DNA of 64,000 nt from Salinimicrobium profundisediminis (GTDB taxonomy: Bacteria; Bacteroidota; Bacteroidia; Flavobacteriales; Flavobacteriaceae): NCBI RefSeq assembly GCF_026241755.1, contig NZ_JAPJDA010000023.1, forward strand, positions 1-64,000. Direction: 5' to 3'. Numbering within the stretch: position 1 is the stretch's first letter; each line of letters starts with the position of its first letter. The notes under the pieces are model-generated. The model made no database searches. It had not been told where the DNA came from and saw only the letters and a list, made by a program, of their open reading frames with translations. The position numbers and the translations under genes were made by a program. Below are positions 43,774 through 52,639 of the stretch, in pieces.

Positions 43774-44190
43774 ATGAGAAGAACAGTAGGATATATATTG
43801 ATAGGGATCTTTTTTGGGATTGTGATGTACAAATCTGAAGCTGCTTCCTGGTTTCGTATCTATGAAATGTTCAGGTTTGATTCATTTCACATGTACGGCA
43901 TCATTGGTTCGGCATTAATTTTAGGAATTATTGGAGTACAAATTATCAAAAGGAAGAACCTAAGATCCTTTTTTGGAGATCCCATAAAAATAGCCTCTAA
44001 AGAAAGAGGCTTCAAAAAGTACTTTTTTGGAGGTATTATTTTTGGACTTGGCTGGGCTTTGGCCGGTGCCTGTCCCGGGCCCATCTACACGCTTATAGGT
44101 GCAGGTTATGTCTCAGTCATAGTGGTGCTTCTTGGCGCCGTGGGGGGTGCTTTTCTTTACGGATTACTTCGGAAGAAGCTGCCGCATTAA
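43774..44190 (+). CDS. YeeE/YedE-like sulphur-compound transporter, subunit 2
   Basis: 138 residues, four membrane helices. GGIIFGLGWALAGACPGPIYTLIGAGY has the conserved Cys-Pro-Gly-Pro of the second half of the family, here a separate protein (DUF6691-type). Together with the preceding gene it would form one sulphur-compound channel. The 3' end overlaps the convergent gene by 4 nt. Confidence 0.9.
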   Translation: MRRTVGYILIGIFFGIVMYKSEAASWFRIYEMFRFDSFHMYGIIGSALILGIIGVQIIKRKNLRSFFGDPIKIASKERGFKKYFFGGIIFGLGWALAGACPGPIYTLIGAGYVSVIVVLLGAVGGAFLYGLLRKKLPH

Positions 44191-44540
44191 TAGTTGAGGC
44201 AGGCAACAGGTGATCTTCCGGAAATAGAAAGCTCGTAGATCATGCCTTCGCGCCATTTTATACCGTCAAGCTTCTTAAATTGCAGTTTTTTCCGAAGTAA
44301 ATTGCAGATTTCAGGCTTTTCGACTGCAACACTAACATATTGAATGCTTTTGTCTTCAGAAACAGAAAAGAAGACAGTGATAGAATGTCCTTCTTCAAGA
44401 TTTTGATTGGCATCCCGAAGTATATGCTCAATTTCGGCAGAAAGGCTGTTGAGGTCGTAGATCTTTTTAGATCCTTCAGCATAAATAACAGTGCTTACAC
44501 TAATTATTAAAGTCAGCAGTAATAATTTAAAACGTTTCAT
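44187..44540 (-). CDS. Secreted protein of unknown function (117 aa)
   Basis: N-terminal signal MKRFKLLLLTLIISVSTVIYAEG. The mature domain has ENLEEGHSITVFFSVSEDKSIQYVSVAVEKPEICNLLRKKL, a pattern I have seen in small periplasmic flavobacterial proteins but cannot name. One or two Cys (PEICNLL, PVACLNY). No operon partner. Confidence 0.65.
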   Translation of the reverse strand: MKRFKLLLLTLIISVSTVIYAEGSKKIYDLNSLSAEIEHILRDANQNLEEGHSITVFFSVSEDKSIQYVSVAVEKPEICNLLRKKLQFKKLDGIKWREGMIYELSISGRSPVACLNY

Positions 44541-44675
44541 AGCACATATCTTTAAAGTTAGTAATCAAATTTCTTCGGGGGATTTTGATGTTTACCTTAA
44601 AGACTTTCTGAAAATGAAATCGTTACATAAAATACAGGTAATTCCTGTAAATCTTTTCCTGTTAAAAATGAGGTG

Positions 44676-44694
44676 TCAAAAATGCTATTTTTGA
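44676..44694. repeat. Palindrome TCAAAAATGCTATTTTTGA
   Basis: A 19-bp palindrome with 3 central bases, overlapping the stop codon of the TRIC-family gene. Another copy of the CAAAAATGnC word. Confidence 0.55.
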
Positions 44695-45323
44695 AGGGTA
44701 TTTTCCTGGGACAGGTAAAACGAAGGAAGGGAGATATGAAACTTTACCGCCAGCAGCCTTATTACTATCACGGTGACCGAAGTAATGATGTAAATCACAT
44801 CTTGCGCCATTCCCAATTCATAGAAAAAGATAAAAGCGAGGCCTCCTACAATACAGGCGGTAGCGTAGATCTCTTTTCTAAAGATCACCGGGATCTCGTT
44901 ACATAAAATGTCTCTTACAACGCCACCAAAAGTTCCTGTCATTGTTCCCAGGGTAATGGAGATAATTGGGTTGAGGTTGTTTTGTATACCCAATTCAACT
45001 CCTGTTATTGTAAAGATTCCCAAGCCTATAGAATCAAAGAGGAAAAGAGATTTTTTGAGGTGGTCCAGTTTTTTTCTGAAGATTATAGCCAGTATGGTTA
45101 CTAAACCTATAAGGTAGATGTAGATCGTATTTTCCATCCAGGTAACCGGGGTGCTGCCTATAAGGATGTCTCTTATGGTACCTCCACCAATAGCCGTTAC
45201 AAATGCGATGATAAAAATTCCGAAGAGATCAAGCCGGCGGTTCATTGCCGAAAGTGCACCCGAGATTGCGAAGGCAACAGTTCCTAAAAGGTCCAGGATA
45301 TTAAAGAAGGACAGTTCGATCAT
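44685..45323 (-). CDS. TRIC channel/UPF0126 (YicG-like) membrane protein
   Basis: 212 residues, seven membrane helices in two homologous halves. Each half has the glycine motif: AISGALSAMNRRLDLFGIFIIAFVTAIGGGTIRDILIG and ITGVELGIQNNLNPIISITLGTMTGTFGGVVRDILCNEIP, the hallmark of the family (GGGxxRDxL). Structural work on relatives shows a TRIC cation channel fold. The substrate here is not known. Confidence 0.92.
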   Translation of the reverse strand: MIELSFFNILDLLGTVAFAISGALSAMNRRLDLFGIFIIAFVTAIGGGTIRDILIGSTPVTWMENTIYIYLIGLVTILAIIFRKKLDHLKKSLFLFDSIGLGIFTITGVELGIQNNLNPIISITLGTMTGTFGGVVRDILCNEIPVIFRKEIYATACIVGGLAFIFFYELGMAQDVIYIITSVTVIVIRLLAVKFHISLPSFYLSQENTLQK

Positions 45324-45463
45324 ACCACAAAGGTATGGTAATAGCGGGAGCTTCTAAAACGGCTTATCAATGGCATAAGTTATTGCTGTATAACAAATCT
45401 GTATGTTTAAAATTCCAGGTTTCTTTTAAAGTTACTACTTTTACATCAAGAAATTTTTATATC

Positions 45464-46435
45464 ATGAATGAAACCAGAGAGAGAATCAAATGTCTTATAA
45501 TAGGTTCGGGTCCTGCGGGTTATACCGCGGCCATATATGCTGCGAGGGCAGATCTTCACCCCGTAATGTACACAGGGATGGAACCCGGCGGGCAGTTAAC
45601 TACCACTACCGAAGTTGATAATTTTCCTGGCTACCCCGAGGGGATTGACGGTCCTGCGATGATGATAGACCTCCAGAAACAAGCCGAAAGGTTTGGTACC
45701 CAGGTGCGTATAGGGATGGTGACCGAAGTGCAGTTTAGCAAAGAAAAAGGTGGAGTGCACCAGGTGTGTGTTGACAATTCAACCTGGGTTGAAGCAGAGA
45801 CTGTGATTATTTCAACAGGGGCTACGGCAAAGTACTTAGGGCTTCCAAGTGAGCAGCGTTTAAGAGGCGGCGGTGTATCGGCTTGTGCTGTTTGTGACGG
45901 ATTCTTTTACAAAAACCAGGAAGTTGCAATTGTTGGAGGAGGAGATACTGCAGCCGAAGAAGCTACTTATCTTGCCAATATTTGCACCAAAGTGACTATG
46001 CTGGTAAGAAAGGACGAACTTCGTGCTTCAAAAGCTATGCAGCACAGGGTTTTCAATACCAAAAACCTGGAGGTAAAATTCAATTCTGAAGTTGATGAGG
46101 TACTGGGAGAGCAGGTGGTTGAAGGCCTTCGAATAGTAAATAATAAAACAGGTGAAAAAGAGGAGATCAAGATCACCGGACTTTTTATCGCTATTGGGCA
46201 CAAACCAAACACCGAAATATTTAAGGGACAACTGGATATGGACAGTACCGGGTACCTGATTACCAGCGGGAAAAGTACTAAAACAAATATACCGGGTGTA
46301 TTCGCATCGGGCGACGTGCAGGATAAAGAATACCGCCAGGCAATTACTGCTGCAGGTACAGGATGTATGGCTGCACTTGATGCCGAAAGATATCTTGCTA
46401 CAGTAGAGAGTAATGAAGAAGTAAGTACAAAATAA
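45464..46435 (+). CDS. trxB: Thioredoxin-disulphide reductase
   Basis: 323 residues from ATG 45464 (MNETRERIKCLIIGSGPAG); the longer frame from 45335 has no domain support. FAD motif GSGPAGYTAAIYAARA, NADPH motif VAIVGGGDTAAEEATYLA, active site CAVC at residues 141-144 and a final FASGDVQDKEYRQAITAAGTGCMAALDAERYL. It reduces thioredoxin with NADPH and so feeds DsbD and the TlpA-like proteins in this window. A box TACTTTTA (45436-45443) lies 20 nt upstream of the start. Confidence 0.97.
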   Translation: MNETRERIKCLIIGSGPAGYTAAIYAARADLHPVMYTGMEPGGQLTTTTEVDNFPGYPEGIDGPAMMIDLQKQAERFGTQVRIGMVTEVQFSKEKGGVHQVCVDNSTWVEAETVIISTGATAKYLGLPSEQRLRGGGVSACAVCDGFFYKNQEVAIVGGGDTAAEEATYLANICTKVTMLVRKDELRASKAMQHRVFNTKNLEVKFNSEVDEVLGEQVVEGLRIVNNKTGEKEEIKITGLFIAIGHKPNTEIFKGQLDMDSTGYLITSGKSTKTNIPGVFASGDVQDKEYRQAITAAGTGCMAALDAERYLATVESNEEVSTK

Positions 46436-46466
46436 CTTTTGGAATTACTTTAAAAAGTAAGGAAAT

Positions 46467-46500
46467 CGTCTCATTTACCAGAATGAGACGGTTTTTGTTT
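46467..46500 (+). terminator. Terminator after trxB
   Basis: CGTCTCATT (46467-46475), loop TACCAG, AATGAGACG (46482-46490), then GTTTTTGTTTT. Textbook intrinsic terminator. Confidence 0.85.
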
Positions 46501-47037
46501 TGCAATAGTTTTAAGTCAGGTTTTGGAATTTTTCTTTGTAAAAAAAAAAGGAGAGTGATCTTTAAGCACCCTTCTTTCTAATATTTTGTACCAGGGCATG
46601 TAATCTAAACTCTAATTCTACTTTTTCCGGTATCAGCAGTAAGTTGTAGACTTTAAATTCAAAGCTCATTTAACTGATAATCAGTATTTAAATTCGATAA
46701 AACACTTCTGAATTAAAAGGACTGAGAAGCCTAAAACGACAAAAAAATTGACTGCCTCAAATGAATGAAACAGCTTCTTGTTTTTGCAAATCATTGTAGA
46801 AGATCATTGCCTGGTTGAGCAAAGTCATAACCTTCTGGTTTTCTTTAATCCTGCCCTATCGCTACTTCTCGAATCCGCCCGAGGTGAAATAGCCCTCTTC
46901 ATAATTACGTCAGGTTGTCGTGAAGCATCGGGAGTTTCAGCTTTTTTCTGGATCCTGAAATGAATTCAGGATAACGGCTATTTTCAAAAGTCTTGGCTCT
47001 AGCCTCTAGCAGCGCAGCGGTCTTGTCTCTCTAAAAC
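46501..47037. other. Intergenic 540 nt, probable repeat or decayed DNA
   Basis: No coding signal. The frame 46778-46963 (61 codons) is not convincing. It contains an 8-bp stem ATCCTGAA/TTCAGGAT (about 46948-46970) and a tract rich in CTAGCC/CTCTAGC words near 46993-47030. The stretch from 46850 has unusually high GC for an intergenic region here. I recall similar CTGAAxxxTTCAG repeats in other flavobacterial spacers. Confidence 0.4.
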
Positions 47038-47676
47038 TTATTCCCCTGCAAGTTTAATTATCACCTGCTGGTTCACTTCATGTCCGCCGTTAAAAGGAAC
47101 GAACTTTAAATTTTTCGGGAATAATTCTTTTATCCGCATTTCTTCCGAAGCTAAAAAGTCTTTGTCTATAAAAGGATCTTCAGTTCCATAAACAAATTTC
47201 ACCTGCCCCTCAAAAAAGGCAAAATCGGAGGGCTTTAATTCCGAAGGGATCCTGCCGGAATTCAGAATAAGCATAGAGGGCTTTATTTGTCTTTGGGCCA
47301 TCCAGCGGGTTACGACAGAGACACCTTGTGAGTAGCCGAAGAACACGAGATTTTTGGCATTTTTGAGACCTTCATTTTCATAAACTTCATCCAGGTATGC
47401 GAGCGCATTTTGAATCTCCTGCTGCGTGTTTTCCCGCGTGGCCCAGGAGGCGCCAACGTGTTCGTATTTGCCGTTGAGGTAATATTTTGACGGTGCCTGT
47501 GGAGCAATGATGTAGTTCTTTTCCTGGTTGAGATGCCTAAAATACTTCAGGAAATATTTACTTAGGTACCCAATGCCGTGGAAGACCACCCAAACATTTT
47601 CTGTTTTTTCGGTTTGTTCATTCAGGGTGCTGTAGGTATTGACCGTTTGGTAAGAAACTTGCTTTTCGTTCATCAT
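47038..47676 (-). CDS. Alpha/beta-hydrolase (esterase-like)
   Basis: 212 residues. The oxyanion strand is VWVVFHGIGYLSKYFL; the nucleophile elbow is FFGYSQGVSVV (Gly-Tyr-Ser-Gln-Gly), then Asp in YGTEDPFID and His in FNGGHEVNQQ. It is a phospholipase/carboxylesterase-type hydrolase with unknown substrate. It is divergent from menI with a 45-nt gap, so it is not part of the men operon. Confidence 0.9.
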   Translation of the reverse strand: MMNEKQVSYQTVNTYSTLNEQTEKTENVWVVFHGIGYLSKYFLKYFRHLNQEKNYIIAPQAPSKYYLNGKYEHVGASWATRENTQQEIQNALAYLDEVYENEGLKNAKNLVFFGYSQGVSVVTRWMAQRQIKPSMLILNSGRIPSELKPSDFAFFEGQVKFVYGTEDPFIDKDFLASEEMRIKELFPKNLKFVPFNGGHEVNQQVIIKLAGE

Positions 47677-47721
47677 TTTCCGGTGGTTTTGTACTTTTAC
47701 AAAGAAACCAATCTATTTGTT

Positions 47722-48150
47722 ATGACCAATGAGGAAATTCTGGAGCTATCGAAAAAAGTTTCGAAAAATACGCTCATGGAAACCCTTGATATAGAATTCA
47801 CTGAAGTAGGAGAAGACTACCTCATTGCGCGAATGCCCGTCACTTCAAAGGTTCACCAGCCCGACGGGGTGCTGCACGGTGGTGCCTCTGTTGCCCTGGC
47901 CGAAAGCGTGGGCAGCCTTGCCAGTTATGTTTTTTTAGATACTAACGATTTTATTGTTCGCGGTATAGAGATCTCTGCCAATCACCTAAAAAGTGTTTCT
48001 GAAGGTTACGTTTTTGCCAAAGCGACTTACCTGCACAAAGGCCGCACCACGCAACTTTGGAATATCAGGATCACAGATGAAGCTGAAAATCTCATTTCTG
48101 TAGTGAAACTGACCACCATCACCCTCCCGAAAAAGAAAAGTAATGCCTGA
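47722..48150 (+). CDS. menI: Hot-dog thioesterase, probably DHNA-CoA thioesterase
   Basis: 142 residues from ATG 47722 (MTNEEILELSKKVSKNTLME). The family core is HQPDGVLHGGASVALAESVGSLASYVFL with the acidic residue of the PaaI-type active site. It sits first in the men cluster and overlaps menF by 8 nt, which supports cleavage of 1,4-dihydroxy-2-naphthoyl-CoA in menaquinone synthesis. A box TACTTTTA (47692-47699) lies 22 nt upstream of the start. Confidence 0.85.
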   Translation: MTNEEILELSKKVSKNTLMETLDIEFTEVGEDYLIARMPVTSKVHQPDGVLHGGASVALAESVGSLASYVFLDTNDFIVRGIEISANHLKSVSEGYVFAKATYLHKGRTTQLWNIRITDEAENLISVVKLTTITLPKKKSNA

Positions 48151-49306
48151 AGCTGAATTTTTTCAAAAGCTGGAGGAGCAATTCGAGAGCGCATTGCCAT
48201 TTGTAGCTTATCGAAAGCCGATACTAACTGGTGACCGGGCAACTGTCACTGCTTTTTTGCAGCAGGATGACGAGTTGAATTACACCGAAAATTTCACCGA
48301 AAGCGGCTTTGTTTTTGCCCCTTTTGACACTTCAGAAAAAGCAATTCTTTTTGCTGAAAATACTTCGGAAAAACTCCATTTTGAGCAGGTGGTTTCTGAA
48401 GAAGGTACAGCTGTACTAACCTCTCAAAAAGGGCAAATTTCAGAAGAAAAAAAGTTAGGTCATATTGAGCTGGTGAGGAAAGCAGTTTCTGTATTGAGGG
48501 CAGGAGAAATGGATAAAGTTGTGCTTTCACGAAGGGAAGAAGTAGAGCTGAAGGAGCAAAACAGGCTGCAGCTATTTAAGGAACTGCTGAAAACCTATGC
48601 AACAGCCTTTGTATACTGCTGGTATCATCCAAAAATAGGCTGCTGGCTTGGTGCAACGCCCGAAACACTGTTAAAAGTTGAAGGTCGCCGGTTTAAAACC
48701 ATGGCCCTCGCAGGAACTCAGAAATATCATGGAACAACAGATGTGGAATGGGGCGAAAAGGAAAAGCAGGAGCAGCAATTTGTTACCGATTCTATTGTGG
48801 AAAACCTGAAGGCTTCGGGTGTAGAAGATCTGGAAAGATCTGAACTTTACACATCAAAGGCGGGTAATTTGCTGCATTTGCAAACCGATATTAATGGAAC
48901 ACTTGTCAGTACAGACGTTCCGCGGAACGTCTCTACCGGATATGGGAATATTATCTCTGCCCTGCATCCAACCCCGGCGGTATGTGGTCTTCCAAAGGAA
49001 AAGGCTAAATCTTTTATTCTTTCAGAAGAAAATTACGATCGGGAATTCTATACCGGATTCCTTGGAGAGCTGAATTTGCAGAAAAATGTGCAGCGAAGTA
49101 GAACCAGAAGGAATGTAGAGAACCTGGCCTATCGTGCAGTGAAGAAAGAAACTAATCTCTTTGTGAATTTGCGTTGCATGAAAATAGAAGATAATAAAGC
49201 TGTACTTTTTATTGGTGGTGGCATAACCAAAGACTCTGTGCCCGAAGATGAATGGCAGGAAACGGTGAATAAGGCAGAGACCATGAAGAAAGTGTTGTTG
49301 AAATAA
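48143..49306 (+). CDS. menF: Isochorismate synthase
   Basis: 387 residues, chorismate-binding fold. Motifs: KVVLSRREEVELKE, FVYCWYHPKIGCWLGATPETLLKVEG, KTMALAGTQ, HLQTDINGTL, and the C-terminal LHPTPAVCGLPKEKAKSFILSEENYDREFYTGFLGELN and FVNLRCMKIEDNKAVLFIGGGIT. It converts chorismate to isochorismate, first step to menaquinone. menF, menI and menD form one transcription unit or two close ones. Confidence 0.95.
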   Translation: MPEAEFFQKLEEQFESALPFVAYRKPILTGDRATVTAFLQQDDELNYTENFTESGFVFAPFDTSEKAILFAENTSEKLHFEQVVSEEGTAVLTSQKGQISEEKKLGHIELVRKAVSVLRAGEMDKVVLSRREEVELKEQNRLQLFKELLKTYATAFVYCWYHPKIGCWLGATPETLLKVEGRRFKTMALAGTQKYHGTTDVEWGEKEKQEQQFVTDSIVENLKASGVEDLERSELYTSKAGNLLHLQTDINGTLVSTDVPRNVSTGYGNIISALHPTPAVCGLPKEKAKSFILSEENYDREFYTGFLGELNLQKNVQRSRTRRNVENLAYRAVKKETNLFVNLRCMKIEDNKAVLFIGGGITKDSVPEDEWQETVNKAETMKKVLLK

Positions 49307-49326
49307 AAGGAACCTATCTCCTCACC

Positions 49327-49359
49327 AGACCTCACAGGTTTTAAAAACCTGTGAGGTCT
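49327..49359. repeat. 33-bp palindrome between menF and menD
   Basis: AGACCTCACAGGTTTT (49327-49342), a single A, and the exact complement (49344-49359). It is a perfect 16-bp hairpin with 1-nt centre in a GC-rich AGACCTCACAGG word. I recall this word as a common repeat in Flavobacteriaceae spacers. It may weaken read-through into menD. Confidence 0.75.
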
Positions 49360-49388
49360 AAATTGGGTCGTGGAGGAAAACAAGATAA

Positions 49389-51119
49389 ATGAAATACCCC
49401 AAAATACCTGTTGCAAGATCAATTGTTGCGCTTTGCGAAGCCAAAGGAATCCATCATGTGGTGATCTCTCCCGGCTCTAGAAATGCGCCGCTTACCACGG
49501 GCTTTGCCCATCACCCAAACATAAAGACTTATAGCGTGGTAGATGAGCGCTGTGCTGCTTTTGTAGCTGTTGGCATGGCCCAGCAGCTGCAAAAACCTGT
49601 TGCTGTGGTTTGCACCTCGGGTTCGGCTTTGCTCAATTATTATCCGGCGGTGGCAGAGGCTTTTTACAGCGACATTCCATTGGTGGTGATCTCTGCCGAC
49701 AGGCCTGTAGAGCGCATTGACATTGGCGACGGACAAACAATTCGCCAAAAGAACGTTTTCGAGAACCATATTTTATATTCGGCTAATTTATATTCAGAAT
49801 TAGTGCTGGAAAATGAGGCGAAAGACAAGAAACTTCAGCAGAAGCAGTTTGAGAGTCGGAAGCACAACGAGCGGGAGATCAACCTGGCACTGAATAAAGC
49901 CATAGAAGAAAAAGGTCCGGTGCATATCAACGTTCCATTTTATGAGCCGCTTTATGAGACGGTAGAAGACGTAGAGGTGGATCCCATCCAAATTCTACCG
50001 GAGATCATTGAAAGAACATACTCTCAAAATCAACTGCAGGCTTATGCCGATCTTTGGAACAAGGCAGCGAGAAAAATGGTGATTGTAGGCGTGTCTTCCC
50101 CAAATTTAGTAGAGCAGCAATTTCTCGATAGGCTGGCAAATGATCCTTCAGTAATTGTATTTACTGAAACCACTTCAAATGTGCAGCAGGAGAAATTCTT
50201 TACTCGCATTGATACCATTATTGGCCCCATTGAAAAGGATGAAGACAGGGAAAAGCTTTTTGATAACCTGCAGCCTGAAATCCTGCTCACTTTCGGCGGA
50301 ATGATCGTCTCAAAAAAGATCAAGGCTTTCCTGCGGAACTATCAGCCGAAACATCACTGGCATGTAGATCCAAAAAAGGCATATAACACCTTCTTTTGCC
50401 TGAACAAGCATTTCGAGACTTCAGTAAATTCATTTTTTAACCAGTTTTTTCCGCTCACAGAAATTTCTGAAAGCAATTATGCCGAATACTGGCAGGAGGT
50501 GCGAAGCAGAAGAAAGGTAAAACATGAAGATTATATGGGCAGGATCCCATATTCTGATCTTAAGGCCATGCAGCTTATTTGCCCTGCCGTGCCCGAAAAT
50601 AGCATTGTACAGCTGGCAAACAGCTCTACAATCAGGTATGCACAGCTCTTCAGGTGGAAAGAGAGCCTAAAAATATACTGTAACCGCGGGACCAGCGGGA
50701 TTGACGGCAGTACTTCAACTGCGGTGGGAGCTGCAATAGTTTCAGAAGCACCGGTTTTGATGATCACAGGAGACCTCAGCTTTTTTTATGACAGCAATGC
50801 GCTGTGGAACAATTATATTCCGAAGAACTTTAGGATAATCATCTTAAATAACGGTGGGGGCGGGATCTTCAGGATACTTCCGGGAGATAAGAATACTGAG
50901 ACCTTCGAAAAATATTTTGAAACCGTTCATCAACTCAATGCGAAACCTATTTGTGACCTCTACGGATTTGAATATTCACAAGCCCAAACTTCCGAAGAAA
51001 TAAAGGAGCGCTTAAATGCCTTTTTTGACACCTCAGACCAGCCGAAGGTCCTGGAAATTTTCACGCCTCGAAAGGTTAATGACGAAGTGTTGCTGGAATA
51101 TTTTAGCTTCGTGAAATAG
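49389..51119 (+). CDS. menD: SEPHCHC synthase (MenD)
   Basis: 576 residues, thiamine-diphosphate enzyme of menaquinone synthesis. Motifs: VISPGSRNAPLTTGFAHHPN, VDERCAAFVAVGMAQ, VVCTSGSALLNYYPAVAEA and VVISADRPVE in the Pyr domain; TGDLSFFYDSNALWN and NNGGGGIFRILPG in the PP domain holding the cofactor. It joins isochorismate and 2-oxoglutarate. The N-terminus begins at ATG 49389 shortly after the palindrome. Confidence 0.96.
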   Translation: MKYPKIPVARSIVALCEAKGIHHVVISPGSRNAPLTTGFAHHPNIKTYSVVDERCAAFVAVGMAQQLQKPVAVVCTSGSALLNYYPAVAEAFYSDIPLVVISADRPVERIDIGDGQTIRQKNVFENHILYSANLYSELVLENEAKDKKLQQKQFESRKHNEREINLALNKAIEEKGPVHINVPFYEPLYETVEDVEVDPIQILPEIIERTYSQNQLQAYADLWNKAARKMVIVGVSSPNLVEQQFLDRLANDPSVIVFTETTSNVQQEKFFTRIDTIIGPIEKDEDREKLFDNLQPEILLTFGGMIVSKKIKAFLRNYQPKHHWHVDPKKAYNTFFCLNKHFETSVNSFFNQFFPLTEISESNYAEYWQEVRSRRKVKHEDYMGRIPYSDLKAMQLICPAVPENSIVQLANSSTIRYAQLFRWKESLKIYCNRGTSGIDGSTSTAVGAAIVSEAPVLMITGDLSFFYDSNALWNNYIPKNFRIIILNNGGGGIFRILPGDKNTETFEKYFETVHQLNAKPICDLYGFEYSQAQTSEEIKERLNAFFDTSDQPKVLEIFTPRKVNDEVLLEYFSFVK

Positions 51120-51133
51120 CCGTTTATTATAAG

Positions 51134-51141
51134 TAACTTTG
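51134..51141 (+). promoter_or_regulatory. -7 box TAACTTTG upstream of cvfB
   Basis: Fits TAnnTTTG and lies 14 nt before the ATG at 51156. No clear TTG at the usual distance upstream was seen. Confidence 0.4.
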
Positions 51142-51155
51142 CCAAAAATTATTTT

Positions 51156-51995
51156 ATGCTTGCCATTGGAGAATACCACACCCTTAAGATAGATCGCGAT
51201 ACGGAACCTGGCCTTTTTTTAAAGGATGATGAAGGGAACGAGGTACTGTTGCCTAACAAATACAAACCAGAAACTTTTGAAATAGGAGATGAAATCACCG
51301 TTTTTGTCTATCTGGATCATGAAGAAAGACCGGTGGCAACTACGCTTAAACCTTTTGTGAAGCTTGATGAATTCGGGTTGTTAAAATGTGTGGAGGTGAG
51401 CGAGATTGGAGCTTTTATGGATTGGGGCCTCGAAAAACACCTTTTTGTGCCTTTTAAAGAGCAGGCAGTTAAAATGCGGCAGGGTGAGCGCTATCTCATT
51501 TTCTGCTATCTTGATGAGCTTACCGAAAGATTGGCTGGGTCGAGTAAACTGGATGCCTTTCTTGATAATTCTGAACTCACAATTAAACCTTTTGAAGAGG
51601 TAGAGCTCATTATCGCTAATCCTACTGAATTGGGATGGAATGTGATTGTGAACGAGATACACAAGGGCTTGCTGTACAAGGATGAAGTTTTTCAAAAATT
51701 GCACGTTGGCGACAGGCTTAATGGATATGTGAAAAAAACCCGGCCCGACGGAAAGATAGATATTACTTTGCAGCGTCCCGGCTACCGCAGTATTGAACCT
51801 AATGCGCAGGAACTGCTAAACCTTATTGAAATAAAAGGTGGTTTTTTAGCATTGACCGACAAATCTTCGCCCACAGAGATTGAAAAAGAGGTGCAAATGA
51901 GCAAAAAAAGCTTTAAACGTGCCCTTGGTAATCTTTACAAGCAAAGGAAGGTTGATATTAAAGACAACGGGATCTACCTTAAAAAAGGAGAGTAA
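51156..51995 (+). CDS. CvfB-like S1 RNA-binding protein
   Basis: 279 residues. Three S1-like modules with KCVEVSEIGAFMDWGLEKHLFVPFKEQ and LHVGDRLNGYVKKTRPDGKIDITLQRPGY, and a C-terminal winged helix (MSKKSFKRALGNLYKQRKVDI). Members bind RNA and affect virulence factors in Staphylococcus; a housekeeping RNA role is likely here. The 3' end overlaps the convergent gene by 22 nt. Confidence 0.92.
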   Translation: MLAIGEYHTLKIDRDTEPGLFLKDDEGNEVLLPNKYKPETFEIGDEITVFVYLDHEERPVATTLKPFVKLDEFGLLKCVEVSEIGAFMDWGLEKHLFVPFKEQAVKMRQGERYLIFCYLDELTERLAGSSKLDAFLDNSELTIKPFEEVELIIANPTELGWNVIVNEIHKGLLYKDEVFQKLHVGDRLNGYVKKTRPDGKIDITLQRPGYRSIEPNAQELLNLIEIKGGFLALTDKSSPTEIEKEVQMSKKSFKRALGNLYKQRKVDIKDNGIYLKKGE

Positions 51996-52504
51996 TAAGG
52001 AGAGACATAAGCTCTTACGCCTGAACGGGAGCGGTAAGGGCTTTGTAATATTGGTGACCGCATTTCTTCATAAGCCGGTATTTTCTTTTGTCCGCTAAAA
52101 ATGTCATAATTAGAACTTCGGTCGTGTACCCTGATGTCATTGGTAACCTCTATAAGGGCCTTTTCACCCTGGCTTATGGTAGGTGCCGGAGATTCCATTT
52201 CAACTAAAGCCGCTTCTTTTGCATAGCGTTCTTTTTCCATCATGGAGATAAGATTCACCTGCCTCTTCTGTACTTTTTTATTAAAACTGATTTCTTTTAA
52301 TGAAAATCGATTTTCGGGGAAATGGTTTACAGGAACAGAAAGCCCTGGCTGTATTCTGGTGTAGTTGATAAATACTTCTTCAGGCGCAGGGAAATTAGCC
52401 TGATCAAATTGGGGAAAAGGATTTGTACCTGAAGAATTCAATTCCTGGGAATAGCCACTTACACCAAAAATGATCAAAGTAAGAAGGGTTAGGATTTTAT
52501 TCAT
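51974..52504 (-). CDS. Secreted protein of unknown function (176 aa)
   Basis: Signal peptide MNKILTLLTLIIFGVSGYSQ. The mature part is rich in Pro, Ser and charged residues, with no Cys and no family I recognise. It may be a periplasmic or surface-associated protein. The start ATG is at 52504; its transcript is convergent with cvfB. Confidence 0.65.
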   Translation of the reverse strand: MNKILTLLTLIIFGVSGYSQELNSSGTNPFPQFDQANFPAPEEVFINYTRIQPGLSVPVNHFPENRFSLKEISFNKKVQKRQVNLISMMEKERYAKEAALVEMESPAPTISQGEKALIEVTNDIRVHDRSSNYDIFSGQKKIPAYEEMRSPILQSPYRSRSGVRAYVSPYYSPFLR

Positions 52505-52614
52505 GTTACCTATTTGATACTAACTAAGCAAAAATCGTACAAATTTTTCATTGTTCCGAAAGATAAAGCTTTTCTTGCGGCAGGTTTTATTCCCCAAGGA
52601 AAATATAAAAGCCT

Positions 52615-52622
52615 TATTTTTG
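52615..52622 (+). promoter_or_regulatory. -7 box TATTTTTG of the menB operon
   Basis: Perfect TAnnTTTG box, 17 nt upstream of the menB ATG. No -33 TTG at the standard spacing was seen. Confidence 0.5.
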
Positions 52623-52639
52623 AGTAAAATTAGATCACT

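Noticed and set aside
46778-46963. 61-aa ORF in the trxB spacer
   Set aside because: Odd residue composition and overlap with repeat-like DNA; likely not coding.
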